NCBI GenBank assembly: GCA_036679405.1
Contig: JAVBVZ010000022.1
Coordinates: 1-64,000 of the forward strand
Source: JAEYKI01 sp036679405
Lineage (GTDB): Bacteria > Bacillota > Clostridia > Christensenellales > Christensenellaceae
Length of the DNA stretch: 64,000 nucleotides
Direction of reading: 5' to 3'
The notes under the pieces were generated by a model, which had not been told where the DNA came from, did not search any database, and was given only the letters and a program-made list of their open reading frames with translations. Numbering within the stretch: position 1 is the stretch's first letter; each line of letters starts with the position of its first letter. Both the position numbers and the translations under genes were made by a program. Positions 16,561 to 24,933 of this stretch are shown here, in pieces.

Positions 16561-17577
16561 TTGTCCATATCATATAAAGATGCGGGTGTAGATGTTGACA
16601 AAGGCTATCAGGCTGTTAAAATGATGCGCGGATATGTGGAAAAAACATTTGATAAAAATGTCCTTAACGGCCTTGGGAGTTTCGGCGGTATGTATGACAT
16701 CGGCGGCGGCAGCGTATTGGTGGCGGGAACAGACGGCGTAGGAACCAAACTGAAAGTAGCCTTTGCAATGGATAGGCATGACACGGTGGGAATAGACTGT
16801 GTCGCCATGTGCGCAAACGATGTGGTTTGCCACGGCGCAAAGCCTCTGTTTTTTCTGGATTATATTGCAACGGGCGTGCTTGAGCCGGAGGTGATTTCGG
16901 ATGTTGTGCGCGGCGTTGCGGAAGGATGCGGGCAGGCAGGGTGTGCGCTCATTGGCGGAGAGACTGCGGAGATGCCCGGGTTTTACCCGAAAGGGGAATA
17001 CGACCTCGCGGGCTTTTGCGTTGGGATGGTTCAAAAAGATAAAATTATCAACGGTCGCGGCGTAAAGGCGGGAAATGCCATCATCGGGCTGCCGTCCTCA
17101 GGCATCCATTCCAACGGTTTTTCTCTGGTGCGCCGCCTGTATTCAATGGATCCCGTTATTTTGTCCAGGCATGTGTATTCCCTGGAAAAGCAATTAGGGG
17201 AATTATTGATAGAACCCACGGTGATTTATGTAAAAACCGTTTTGGAGTTGATCGAAAAATTCACTGTCCGGGGCATTGCCCATATCACGGGCGGCGGATT
17301 TATAGAAAACATACCGCGTGCGTTGCCAAGCGGCCTTTCCGCACAGATCAGGATCGGGACTTGGGATGTTCCGCCGGTTTTCGATCTGTTGGTGCAGGAT
17401 GCACAGCTTAGCGATGAAATGGCATACAACACCTTTAATATGGGGATCGGAATGGTGCTGATTGTAGACGCGGCAAAAGCGGACGCGGTCGTAAGGCAGG
17501 TCAAAAGCAGCGGCAAGGAAGCTTATATCATCGGCAGCGTGGTCAAAGGGGACGGAGGCGTAGAATTATGCCGATGA
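16561..17577 (+). CDS. purM: phosphoribosylformylglycinamidine cyclo-ligase
   Basis: A 338-aa AIR synthetase converting FGAM to AIR with ATP. Motifs SYKDAGVDVDKG at the start, GTDGVGTKLKVAF, DCVAMCANDVVCHGAKPLFFLDYIATG, GGETAEMPGFY and HITGGGFIENIPR. A TTG start at 16561 is chosen: GGGGGAG sits 5 nt upstream and the protein then begins SISYKDAG as in homologues. An ATG at 16540 inside purF lacks such a site. Confidence 0.95.
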   Translation: MSISYKDAGVDVDKGYQAVKMMRGYVEKTFDKNVLNGLGSFGGMYDIGGGSVLVAGTDGVGTKLKVAFAMDRHDTVGIDCVAMCANDVVCHGAKPLFFLDYIATGVLEPEVISDVVRGVAEGCGQAGCALIGGETAEMPGFYPKGEYDLAGFCVGMVQKDKIINGRGVKAGNAIIGLPSSGIHSNGFSLVRRLYSMDPVILSRHVYSLEKQLGELLIEPTVIYVKTVLELIEKFTVRGIAHITGGGFIENIPRALPSGLSAQIRIGTWDVPPVFDLLVQDAQLSDEMAYNTFNMGIGMVLIVDAAKADAVVRQVKSSGKEAYIIGSVVKGDGGVELCR

Positions 17578-18182
17578 CCCGTTTTGCGGTGATGGTTTCC
17601 GGCGGAGGGACAAATTTGCAAAGCCTGATAGAGGCTGAGCTTCCTGCAAAAATTGTCTGCGTGATTTCTTCCAGGGAAGGGGCCTATGCGCTTACGCGGG
17701 CAGAAACAGCGGGAATCCCTACCCGCGTTATACAAAAAAAAGATTATCAGACAAAAGAAGAATTTGACCGTGCAAATCTTAGTGCGCTTCGTGACTGCGG
17801 GGCTGAATTTGTGGTTTTGGCCGGATATATGCAGATACTCGGGGAAGGGCTGGTAGAGGCTTTTAAGAACCGTATCATCAATGTTCATCCTGCGTTGATC
17901 CCTTCTTTTTGCGGGATGGGGTATTACGGCCTGCACGTTCATGAGGCAGTGCTTGCCTATGGCGTCAAAGTTACGGGCGCAACCGTCCATCTGGTAGACG
18001 GAGGAGCGGATACAGGGCCTATTATTTTACAGGAGGCGGTTGATGTATTGCCGGGTGACACGCCCGAAGTTTTGCAAAAGCGGGTCATGCAATCGGAGCA
18101 TCGGCTGTTGCCGCGGGCTGTGCGCCTAATGAGTGAAGATAAATTGTCGGTTTCGGGAAGAATTGTAACCATTCAGGAATAA
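17568..18182 (+). CDS. purN: phosphoribosylglycinamide formyltransferase
   Basis: A 204-aa GAR transformylase using 10-formyl-THF. Motifs FAVMVSGGGTNLQSLIEA at the start, VLAGYMQILGEGLVEAF, the active-site HPALIPSFCGMGYYGLHVHEAVLAYGVKVTGATVHLVDGGADTGPIILQ with catalytic His and Asp. It overlaps purM by 10 bp. Note HPALIPSF in place of the common HPSLLPSF. Confidence 0.95.
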   Translation: MPMTRFAVMVSGGGTNLQSLIEAELPAKIVCVISSREGAYALTRAETAGIPTRVIQKKDYQTKEEFDRANLSALRDCGAEFVVLAGYMQILGEGLVEAFKNRIINVHPALIPSFCGMGYYGLHVHEAVLAYGVKVTGATVHLVDGGADTGPIILQEAVDVLPGDTPEVLQKRVMQSEHRLLPRAVRLMSEDKLSVSGRIVTIQE

Positions 18183-18192
18183 GGAGGATTCA

Positions 18193-19734
18193 ATGGCAAA
18201 AAGAGCTTTTTTAAGTGTGTTTGACAAAACGGGAATCGTAGACTTTGCAAAAGGTCTGGTAGCGCTGGGATTTGAGATTCTCTCCACCGGGGGGACCCAG
18301 CGGGAGCTCGAGTCAAACGGGGTCGCGGTAACAAACGTTTCGGACATCACCGGGTTTCCGGAATGCCTGGACGGCAGAGTAAAAACGCTTCATCCGGCTA
18401 TTCATGCCGGGCTGCTTGCTATGCGGAAGAATCCGGAACATATGCAGCAGATCAAGGATCTCGGAATAACGCCTATAGATGTAGTTGCGGTGAATCTGTA
18501 TCCGTTTAAACAGACCATTATGAAAGACGATGTTACCCTGGAAGATGCAGTGGAAAACATTGATATCGGAGGGCCTACCATGCTGCGCGCGGCGGCAAAA
18601 AACTGGCAGGACGTAACGGTCGTCATAGACAGTGCGGATTATGAAAAAGTGATCGACGAACTCACTTTAAACGGAGATGTGACCCGGGAAACCAAATTTG
18701 TTTTGGCGGCCAAGGTGTTTCAGAACACGGCGGCGTACGATGCGCTGATTGCCCAGTATCTGCGTGAGCAGACGGGGGATACGTCCTATCCTGAAAAGCT
18801 CACCCTGACCTATGAGCGTGTGCAGGATATGCGCTACGGGGAAAACCCGCATCAGTCGGCCTGTTTCTACCGCGAACCACTGCCCGTTGCCGGCAGCCTG
18901 GTCGGCGCCAGACAGCTTAACGGCAAAGAACTTTCTTTTAACAATATAAACGATGCGAACGGTGCGCTCGACACCCTGCGCGAATTTGATGGGATTACGG
19001 TGGTAGGGCTCAAGCATGCAAATCCATGCGGCGTAGGCACGGCGGATACGGTTTTGAACGCGTATATGCAGGCCTACGAATCCGACCCGGTCTCTATTTA
19101 CGGGGGAATTGTTGCTTCCAATTCGGAGATCGACTCGGCAACGGCGGCCGAGATGGCAAAAATCTTTTTGGAAATCGTTATTGCGCCTTCTTATACGCAA
19201 AATGCACTGGATATCCTGTGTGCAAAAAAGAATCTCCGCGTGCTGGAACTGCCTGACATTGCGGCTAAACTGAAGGACAGCAATAAAGATACCAAAAAGG
19301 TCCTGGGCGGCTTGCTGGTACAGAGTTCGGATACCAAGATATTTGACGGTGAATGGAAAACCGTTACAAAACGCGAGCCCACATTGGAGGAAAAAAGAGA
19401 TATGGATTTTGCATTCCGTGTTGTTAAGCATGTGAAGTCCAATGGCATCGCCATTATAAAAGACAGCGCTACCGTAGGAATCGGTCCGGGCCAGACAAAC
19501 CGTATCTGGGCGGCGGAAATAGCTATTGAGCGTGCGGGAGAGCGCTGCCGCGGCGCGGTCATGGCTTCGGATGCGTTTTTCCCCTTTGATGACTGCGTAG
19601 AAGCGGCCGCAAAGGCTGGCGTAACGGCCATCATACAGCCGGGCGGCTCCATCAGGGATGAAGATTCCATTAAAAAATGCGACGAATACGGCATTGCAAT
19701 GGTGTTTACCGGCATCCGGCATTTCAAACATTAA
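18193..19734 (+). CDS. purH: bifunctional AICAR transformylase / IMP cyclohydrolase
   Basis: A 513-aa enzyme for the last two steps to IMP. The N-terminal IMP cyclohydrolase (MGS-like) domain has SVFDKTGIVDFA, STGGTQREL and GRVKTLHPAIHAGLLA; the C-terminal transformylase has MRYGENPHQSA, KHANPCGVG, the PGGSIRDEDSI motif and the terminal FTGIRHFKH. RBS AAGGAGG sits before the ATG, 10 nt after purN. Confidence 0.97.
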   Translation: MAKRAFLSVFDKTGIVDFAKGLVALGFEILSTGGTQRELESNGVAVTNVSDITGFPECLDGRVKTLHPAIHAGLLAMRKNPEHMQQIKDLGITPIDVVAVNLYPFKQTIMKDDVTLEDAVENIDIGGPTMLRAAAKNWQDVTVVIDSADYEKVIDELTLNGDVTRETKFVLAAKVFQNTAAYDALIAQYLREQTGDTSYPEKLTLTYERVQDMRYGENPHQSACFYREPLPVAGSLVGARQLNGKELSFNNINDANGALDTLREFDGITVVGLKHANPCGVGTADTVLNAYMQAYESDPVSIYGGIVASNSEIDSATAAEMAKIFLEIVIAPSYTQNALDILCAKKNLRVLELPDIAAKLKDSNKDTKKVLGGLLVQSSDTKIFDGEWKTVTKREPTLEEKRDMDFAFRVVKHVKSNGIAIIKDSATVGIGPGQTNRIWAAEIAIERAGERCRGAVMASDAFFPFDDCVEAAAKAGVTAIIQPGGSIRDEDSIKKCDEYGIAMVFTGIRHFKH

Positions 19735-19750
19735 AGGGTGGTTGAAAAAG

Positions 19751-21004
19751 ATGAAAATTTTAGTAGTTGGCGGCGGCGGCCGCGAGCATGCAATTATATG
19801 GAAAATCAAGCAGTCGCATCCCAAAGTACAGGTGTATTGTGCGCCGGGCAACGGCGGTATCAGTCTGCTTGCCGAATGTGTGCCTCTGGATGTTACGGAT
19901 GTTCAGGCGGTTGTGGTATGGGCCCGACGGCATTTTATGGATCTGGTTATCGTTGCGCAGGATGATCCGCTGGCGCTCGGAATGGTGGATGCAATGCAGC
20001 AAAGCCGCATTCGCACCTTTGGGCCTACCCGCGCCTGTGCCGAGATCGAATGGAGCAAAAGCTATTCCAAAGAACTCATGAAAAAATACAATATTCCTAC
20101 TGCGGCCTGCGAAGTTTTTGACCGCGCGCCGGATGCGTACGAATATCTTGAATCGGCGGATTTTCCTATTGTCGTCAAAGCGGACGGCCTTGCGCTCGGG
20201 AAAGGCGTTTTGATCTGCGAAGATCAGATGCAGGCCGTGGATGCGGTCCGCGAGATCATGGAAGATAAAAAATTTGGGGATGCGGGCAACCGTGTAGTGA
20301 TCGAAGAATTCATGACCGGTCCCGAGGTGTCTATTTTGGCCTTCTGCGACGGAAAAACAATTTTGCCTATGCTTTCTGCCCAGGACCATAAACGCGCTTT
20401 CGACGGGGACCACGGGCCGAATACCGGTGGGATGGGGACTTTTGCTCCTTCTCCAAAGTATACCCGCGAGGTAGAAGAAGAGGTCATGCGCACCATTATC
20501 TGTCCCACGGTAGAAGCGTTGCGTGCGGAAGGACGGATTTTTAAAGGCGTTATCTTTTTTGGGCTGATGCTTACGCAAAACGGCCCAAAAGTACTTGAGT
20601 ACAACGCGCGCCTGGGCGACCCGGAAGCGCAGTCAGTGTTCATGCTTTTGAAAAACGATCTGCTGGACGTTATGGAAGCCTGCATAGACGGTAAGCTGCA
20701 TGAAATCAAACTGGAATTTGAGCCGGGCAGCGCGGTTTGTGTGGTCATGGCGTCGGGCGGCTATCCGGGACAATATAAAAAAGGGATTGAAATAGAAGGC
20801 CTGGAGCAGCTGGATCAGGATGTGGTCGTGTTTCATGCCGGTACAAAAATAGAAAAGGGAAAAGTGATCACCGCCGGTGGACGCGTGTTGGGCGTTACCG
20901 CACGTGGAGAAGATATTCCGGCTGCACGCGTGAAAGCCTACGCCAATGTAGCAAAAATCCATTTTGAGGGTGAGCAGTACAGAAGGGACATCGGGATCAA
21001 ATAA
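19751..21004 (+). CDS. purD: phosphoribosylamine-glycine ligase
   Basis: A 417-aa ATP-grasp GAR synthetase. Motifs VVGGGGREHAIIWK at the start, PTRACAEIEWSKSYSKELMKKYNIPTA, VVKADGLALGKGV, VVIEEFMTGPEVSILAF, DHKRAFDGDHGPNTGGMGTF and NARLGDPEAQSV. ATG at 19751 is used since the conserved N-terminus begins there; an in-frame extension back to 19658 lies within purH. It ends the operon. purL/purQ/purS and purB are not in this cluster. Confidence 0.96.
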   Translation: MKILVVGGGGREHAIIWKIKQSHPKVQVYCAPGNGGISLLAECVPLDVTDVQAVVVWARRHFMDLVIVAQDDPLALGMVDAMQQSRIRTFGPTRACAEIEWSKSYSKELMKKYNIPTAACEVFDRAPDAYEYLESADFPIVVKADGLALGKGVLICEDQMQAVDAVREIMEDKKFGDAGNRVVIEEFMTGPEVSILAFCDGKTILPMLSAQDHKRAFDGDHGPNTGGMGTFAPSPKYTREVEEEVMRTIICPTVEALRAEGRIFKGVIFFGLMLTQNGPKVLEYNARLGDPEAQSVFMLLKNDLLDVMEACIDGKLHEIKLEFEPGSAVCVVMASGGYPGQYKKGIEIEGLEQLDQDVVVFHAGTKIEKGKVITAGGRVLGVTARGEDIPAARVKAYANVAKIHFEGEQYRRDIGIK

Positions 21005-21011
21005 AACGCAT

Positions 21012-21042
21012 AAAAAAAGGCTTTCTTCAGAAAGCCTTTTTT
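21012..21042 (+). terminator. terminator of the purine operon
   Basis: AAAAAAAGGCTTTC-ttca-GAAAGCCTTTTTT, 7 nt after purD. Confidence 0.9.
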
Positions 21043-21104
21043 CGTACGATCCTTGAAGAACATCCGGATTCTTTTGGGCCCGGTGCAAGGAGATCACAAT
21101 AGGC

Positions 21105-21521
21105 TTATTCCATTTTTTCAGACTGTGCTTTGTCATAAAAATGCTGCATAATATCGCGGCGGGTCACAATGCCGATAAAAAGGCCGCGGTCGTCGGTTAC
21201 CGGGACAAAGTTCTGGTTCATAGCGGTCAGCAGCAGATCTTCGATCTGTGCGTTTACGTTGATAGGCGTATTTTGCCGCCTTTGGGGCAGGTCGCGCACC
21301 GGAACTTTCTCTCCGTTATGTATGTCGCATGCGTTTTTGTCCAGTACCGCCCAAAGAAGGTCTCCTTCGCTTAAAGTGCCTGCGTAATGCCCCTGCTCAT
21401 CAATAACGGGGATTGCGGAGTATCCTGAATGTTTCATTTTCTCCAAAGCCTGGCGCAGCGTGCTGGTTTCAAGAAGATAGGCAATTTCGTTTTTGGGTTT
21501 CATAAAAAAAAGTATGTTCAT
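21105..21521 (-). CDS. CBS-domain pair protein
   Basis: A 138-aa protein of two CBS motifs (about 5-60 and 75-130) with the segments SGYSAIPVIDEQGHYAGTLSEGDLLWAVL and NFVPVTDDRGLFIGIVTRRDIMQHF. Such stand-alone pairs bind adenine nucleotides and act as regulators; the partner is unknown. ATG at 21521 follows AAAGGG at 7 nt; the frame runs open up to 21695 but the upstream part looks non-coding. Confidence 0.85.
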   Translation of the reverse strand: MNILFFMKPKNEIAYLLETSTLRQALEKMKHSGYSAIPVIDEQGHYAGTLSEGDLLWAVLDKNACDIHNGEKVPVRDLPQRRQNTPINVNAQIEDLLLTAMNQNFVPVTDDRGLFIGIVTRRDIMQHFYDKAQSEKME

Positions 21522-21653
21522 GGCGTACCCTTTTGCATTCAATATTTGGAAAAGCCTGCCGGATTTTCCGCTATCATAATAGCACACTTTTCGGCAGGGA
21601 ACAACAGCCGTCCGCGCATATTGCTTTTTGGGAAAGGAAAATCTTTCCCAAAT

Positions 21654-21680
21654 AAAAAAGCGCCCTGAAAAGGCGCTTTT
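21654..21680. terminator. terminator downstream of the VOC gene
   Basis: AAAAAAGCGCC-ctgaaaa-GGCGCTTTT lies between the VOC gene and the CBS gene, both minus strand. It ends the VOC transcript; A- and T-runs allow use in both directions. Confidence 0.75.
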
Positions 21681-21694
21681 AAGTTTTTGAGCCA

Positions 21695-22057
21695 TTACCG
21701 GTTTTCTACAAACTGAACCGTATAGCCGTCCGGATCTTTTACATAAAAGAAACGCGTATGTGGATTCGGCTCAAAAGGTCCGGCAGCAATTTTGATTCCC
21801 TGCGTATGAATGAAATTCATGGTGTCGTCCAAAGAAGCGGTTTCAAAACCTAAAGAGATGCCGTCGCAGGAAGAAGAGGACGGTTCATTTGTATTACAGA
21901 TGAGCTCGACCTGCGTTTCTCTTTCTCCTAAAAAGGCAATATCCATTCCGTCGGCAGGAGAAAACCGTTTGTTCATTTTGAGGCCAACGGTTGTTGTGTA
22001 GAAAGACAAAGACGCCTTCATATCCCGTACCTGTAGGGTGCACCAGCAAAAATTCAT
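21695..22057 (-). CDS. glyoxalase/VOC-superfamily protein
   Basis: A 120-aa single VOC-fold protein of two beta-alpha-beta-beta-beta modules: LQVRDMKASLSFYTTTVGLKMNKRF and LDDTMNFIHTQGIKIAAGPFEPNPHTRFFYVKDPDGYTVQFVENR. The C-terminal FYVKDPDGYTVQF is the usual motif holding a metal-ligand Glu position, here Gln. It resembles lactoylglutathione-lyase-like proteins, but substrate cannot be set. RBS GGGGGG lies before the ATG. Confidence 0.82.
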   Translation of the reverse strand: MNFCWCTLQVRDMKASLSFYTTTVGLKMNKRFSPADGMDIAFLGERETQVELICNTNEPSSSSCDGISLGFETASLDDTMNFIHTQGIKIAAGPFEPNPHTRFFYVKDPDGYTVQFVENR

Positions 22058-22141
22058 TTTTTCCCCCCGTTTCGTATTAATTTTTGTGTTTTCAAGTGCA
22101 ATCTTTTCAATATCAGTATATCAGAAAATACACACAAAGCA

Positions 22142-22180
22142 TACTTTTGAGCCATAAGTTACAAAAGTATTACAAAAGTA
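22142..22180. repeat. CAAAAGTA repeats upstream of the NlpC/P60 gene
   Basis: Two adjacent exact 11-bp direct repeats TTACAAAAGTA (22159-22169, 22170-22180) and an inverted core copy TACTTTTG (22142-22149). They end 19 bp before the -35 box at 22200, the place for an activator or response-regulator binding site. Confidence 0.5.
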
Positions 22181-22199
22181 CTAATTTTATTAAATATGA

Positions 22200-22228
22200 T
22201 TGACATATGGTTATTTCTGTTATAGAAT
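22200..22228 (+). promoter_or_regulatory. strong promoter of the NlpC/P60 gene
   Basis: Perfect -35 TTGACA (22200-22205), 17 nt, TAGAAT (22223-22228), 32 bp before the ATG. Confidence 0.8.
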
Positions 22229-22260
22229 AGTCCTAAATTGAGAAAAGATCCATCCAATAC

Positions 22261-23703
22261 ATGAATGAGAGAAAGCGAGTTTTTGATATGATCAAAGAAC
22301 AGCCTCCTCAGACACATGGAAAAGTTAAAAGAAAGTTTCGCGATACACAAGATGCGGCGTCCACGCAGGCAGATACGCATAAATTTCGTTTGCATAAAAG
22401 AAATTTTGCCTTTATAGCGGTTGCCGTTGTTTTTGCGCTTACCATTCCTCTTATTTTTGCAACAGCGGCCAATACAAATGAAGTCGCAAAAATAGAGGAA
22501 GTAAAGATGGAAGAGGCCGGCCAGTCCGAGCAGCCTGAGGAAACGGCGGCGGAAGAAACGCCCGTCACAACCGACGGGGAGTTAGCTTCCGACTTGACGG
22601 AAGCAACCGTCCAGCCCGAGCCTACGGTAGAGCCGACGCCCGAGCCGACGCCGACGCCCGAACCTGAACCTACATACACGGAACTGTCATCCGGAATGAC
22701 GGATGAGTTTGTCAAGGTGATACAGCAACGCCTGATGGATCTTGATTATATGGAAAATGACGACCCTACCAGCCTTTTTGGTCCGGTCACGACCCAGGCG
22801 ATCGAATACTTTCAGCGTAAAAACGGCCTGTCGGTGACCGGTACGGCGGATGTCGAAACGCAAGCCCTTCTTTTTTCCGATACTGCTTTACATTACACCG
22901 TATCGGAAGGGACCAGCGGGCCGGATGTGCAGTCTATTCAGGAACGTCTGGCTGAACTTGGCTATTCGGTGAGCACCGACGGCTCTTTTGGGGCGGCTAC
23001 CACCAGTGCGGTTAAATATTTTCAGCGGATGAATGGGCTTTCGGAAGACGGAAACGTAGGTAATGATACGCGTGAAATTCTCTATTCCCAGGATGCGGAA
23101 CCGTCTTTGGAGTATTGGGAAGATGAAGATTCGGATAGCGGGGAAGAGAGCGTATCGGATGACACGGAAGACGATTCAACCGCAGCAAACGACGGGGAAA
23201 GCGCTTCTTCCGATGACACGCAGGCCGCCGATTCTAGTTCGGATGAGAGTTCTTCCTCGGGCGACAGCGAATCGTCAGACAGCGAATCGTCAGACGGTGG
23301 ATCGTCAGACGGCGGAGAAAGCACGGCTGGTTCGGGTAGTGTGGAGTCGCTTGTGAACGCAGCTCTTGCGCAAGTCGGAAAAACATATGTTTTGGGCGGT
23401 AAAGGTCCGGATGCGTTCGACTGCTCGGGATTGGTATACTATTCCCTTCAAGCCAGCGGAAACGGAGTCAGTTATATGACGTCCTACGGATGGTCAGGGG
23501 CCGACCAGTATGCCTATATCGGCTCTATGAGCGAACTGAGACGGGGAGATATCGTCTGTGTAACGGGGCATGTAGGCATTTATCTGGGAGATGGACAGAT
23601 CGTCAATGCTTCTTCCAGTAATGGAAAGGTGATCGTCTCAACGAATGTTTTTGGCTCAAGCTATTGGACAAGCAATTTTATCTGTGGCAGGCGCCTGTTT
23701 TAA
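22261..23703 (+). CDS. cell-wall hydrolase: two peptidoglycan-binding domains plus NlpC/P60 peptidase
   Basis: A 480-aa envelope protein. A cytoplasmic basic N-terminus is followed by a TM anchor (about 48-68), a Pro/Glu/Thr-rich spacer (118-138), two PG_binding_1 domains (141-207 and 213-276, each with FG..T..A(I/V)KYFQR.NGL), a Ser/Asp/Glu-rich linker (277-360) and an NlpC/P60 domain (361-480). Catalytic Cys388 (FDCSG), His437 (GHVGIY) and polar third residue Asn449 (VNASS). It should cut peptide stems of peptidoglycan. The ATG at 22261 lacks a strong ribosome site; an ATG nine codons later is an alternative. Confidence 0.9.
   Translation: MNERKRVFDMIKEQPPQTHGKVKRKFRDTQDAASTQADTHKFRLHKRNFAFIAVAVVFALTIPLIFATAANTNEVAKIEEVKMEEAGQSEQPEETAAEETPVTTDGELASDLTEATVQPEPTVEPTPEPTPTPEPEPTYTELSSGMTDEFVKVIQQRLMDLDYMENDDPTSLFGPVTTQAIEYFQRKNGLSVTGTADVETQALLFSDTALHYTVSEGTSGPDVQSIQERLAELGYSVSTDGSFGAATTSAVKYFQRMNGLSEDGNVGNDTREILYSQDAEPSLEYWEDEDSDSGEESVSDDTEDDSTAANDGESASSDDTQAADSSSDESSSSGDSESSDSESSDGGSSDGGESTAGSGSVESLVNAALAQVGKTYVLGGKGPDAFDCSGLVYYSLQASGNGVSYMTSYGWSGADQYAYIGSMSELRRGDIVCVTGHVGIYLGDGQIVNASSSNGKVIVSTNVFGSSYWTSNFICGRRLF
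23263..23307 (+). repeat. 15-bp in-frame tandem repeat in the linker of the hydrolase
   Basis: Three 15-bp units: GACAGCGAATCGTCA twice exactly (23263-23277, 23278-23292), then a diverged copy ending in ATCGTCA (23293-23307). They code for DSESS-type units. Because 15 is a multiple of three, copy-number change would alter linker length without frameshift. Confidence 0.75.
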
Positions 23704-23713
23704 ATAAGACTTC

Positions 23714-23749
23714 AAAAGAGCGGAACAATGCTGTTCCGCTCTTTTTTTT
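23714..23749 (+). terminator. terminator of the NlpC/P60 gene
   Basis: AAAAGAGCGGAACA-atgc-TGTTCCGCTCTTTTTTTT, a 14-bp stem with T-run. Confidence 0.92.
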
Positions 23750-23980
23750 GAATTTTTTAAACCGCGAAGCAAGCCTGAATCCGGTCGCCGGACAACCTTT
23801 TTTGAAACTGCGGCGCCAAATATAAAAAACGCTTTATCCGTATAAAACTGCCATTCATTGCGCCCTCACGGCCACTCGCTTTATTTGTGTTGACGGATAA
23901 GGGGTCCGGGCTGCAAAATTAAATTGCCGATGTAGCTTTTTACCTTTTTTTAACTTTTAAAAAAGGTTTTGCTATGCTAT

Positions 23981-23999
23981 ATTGTAATTAAATAACAAT
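23981..23999. promoter_or_regulatory. palindrome ahead of the ABC exporter
   Basis: ATTGTAATTAAATAACAAT, an imperfect palindrome 17 nt upstream of the TTG start at 24016. It follows an AT-rich promoter-like stretch (TATGCTAT, about 23973-23980) and could be an operator. The rest of 23750-24015 holds no gene that I can see. Confidence 0.35.
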
Positions 24000-24015
24000 A
24001 TAAGGGAGGTAAGTT

Positions 24016-24933
24016 TTGGAAAAGATTATTGAAGTCGGCGGACTTGCAAAAAGCTATAAAGATGTTAAAGCCGTCCGGGGGATCGATTTTTATGTAGAAA
24101 CAGGGGCGCTTTTTGCTTTTCTTGGTCCGAATGGCGCGGGGAAATCCACCACCATCGATATGATCTGCACGCTTTTGGCGCCGGACGCGGGGAGCGTTTT
24201 GGTCAACGGCTTTCGTCTTGGGAAAGAAGATGCAAAAATTCGTTCCAGTATAGGAGTTGTCTTTCAGGAAAGTGTATTGGACGCGTTGCTCACAGTGAGA
24301 GAAAATATACAGATGCGGGGTGGCTTGTACGGACTGAGGGGGCCTGTATTGGAAGAGTCCCTTAAAAAGGCGGCGCGCGCTGCGGAGGTGGAAGAGTTTA
24401 TAGACAGACGTTACGGAACGTTGTCAGGCGGGCAGCGCCGGCGTGCGGATATTGCCCGTTCTCTGGTCAATACGCCCAAAATTCTGTTTTTAGACGAACC
24501 TACGACCGGGCTTGACCCTCAGACCCGAAAAAGCGTTTGGGACACAATCCGGGCGCTTCAGCAGGAAGAAGGATTAACGGTGTTTCTGACCACGCACTAT
24601 ATGGAAGAAGCGGCAAATGCGGATTATGTTGCGGTGATAGACGAAGGCATCATCACCGCAATGGGAACGCCGGCGGCGCTGCGGGAAGAATACAGCAGCG
24701 ACTATCTCAGGCTTTCGGCCAAAGATGTCCAGGCGCTTCAAAAATTTTTATATGACCTTGGTGTAGGCTTTACCGTGAGCGGTACCCGTCTGGATATTAA
24801 ACTTAAAAAAACAATAGACGCACTGCCTATCCTGCAAAAGGCGGAAGAATATCTGGAAGGGTTTGAAGTTATCAGCGGCAGTATGGATGATGCCTTTTTG
24901 GCCATCACAGGAGGGAGCGTGAGGGATTCATGA
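24016..24933 (+). CDS. ABC-2 type exporter ATPase (DrrA-like)
   Basis: A 305-aa ATPase with Walker A GPNGAGKST near residue 36, Q-loop VFQES, signature LSGGQRRR, Walker B ILFLDEPTTGLDPQT and H-loop TTHYMEEA, followed by a C-terminal domain of about 80 residues as in DrrA-type drug or polymer exporters. TTG start at 24016 with GGGAGG 5-7 nt upstream. It overlaps the permease gene by 4 bp (ATGA). Confidence 0.92.
   Translation: MEKIIEVGGLAKSYKDVKAVRGIDFYVETGALFAFLGPNGAGKSTTIDMICTLLAPDAGSVLVNGFRLGKEDAKIRSSIGVVFQESVLDALLTVRENIQMRGGLYGLRGPVLEESLKKAARAAEVEEFIDRRYGTLSGGQRRRADIARSLVNTPKILFLDEPTTGLDPQTRKSVWDTIRALQQEEGLTVFLTTHYMEEAANADYVAVIDEGIITAMGTPAALREEYSSDYLRLSAKDVQALQKFLYDLGVGFTVSGTRLDIKLKKTIDALPILQKAEEYLEGFEVISGSMDDAFLAITGGSVRDS

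Noticed and set aside
18667..19851. 394-aa frame opposite purH
   Set aside because: purH is certain on the plus strand; the frame is a long shadow with no family features.
23263..23307. CRISPR-like repeats
   Set aside because: Contiguous 15-bp coding repeats without spacers; no cas genes in the window.
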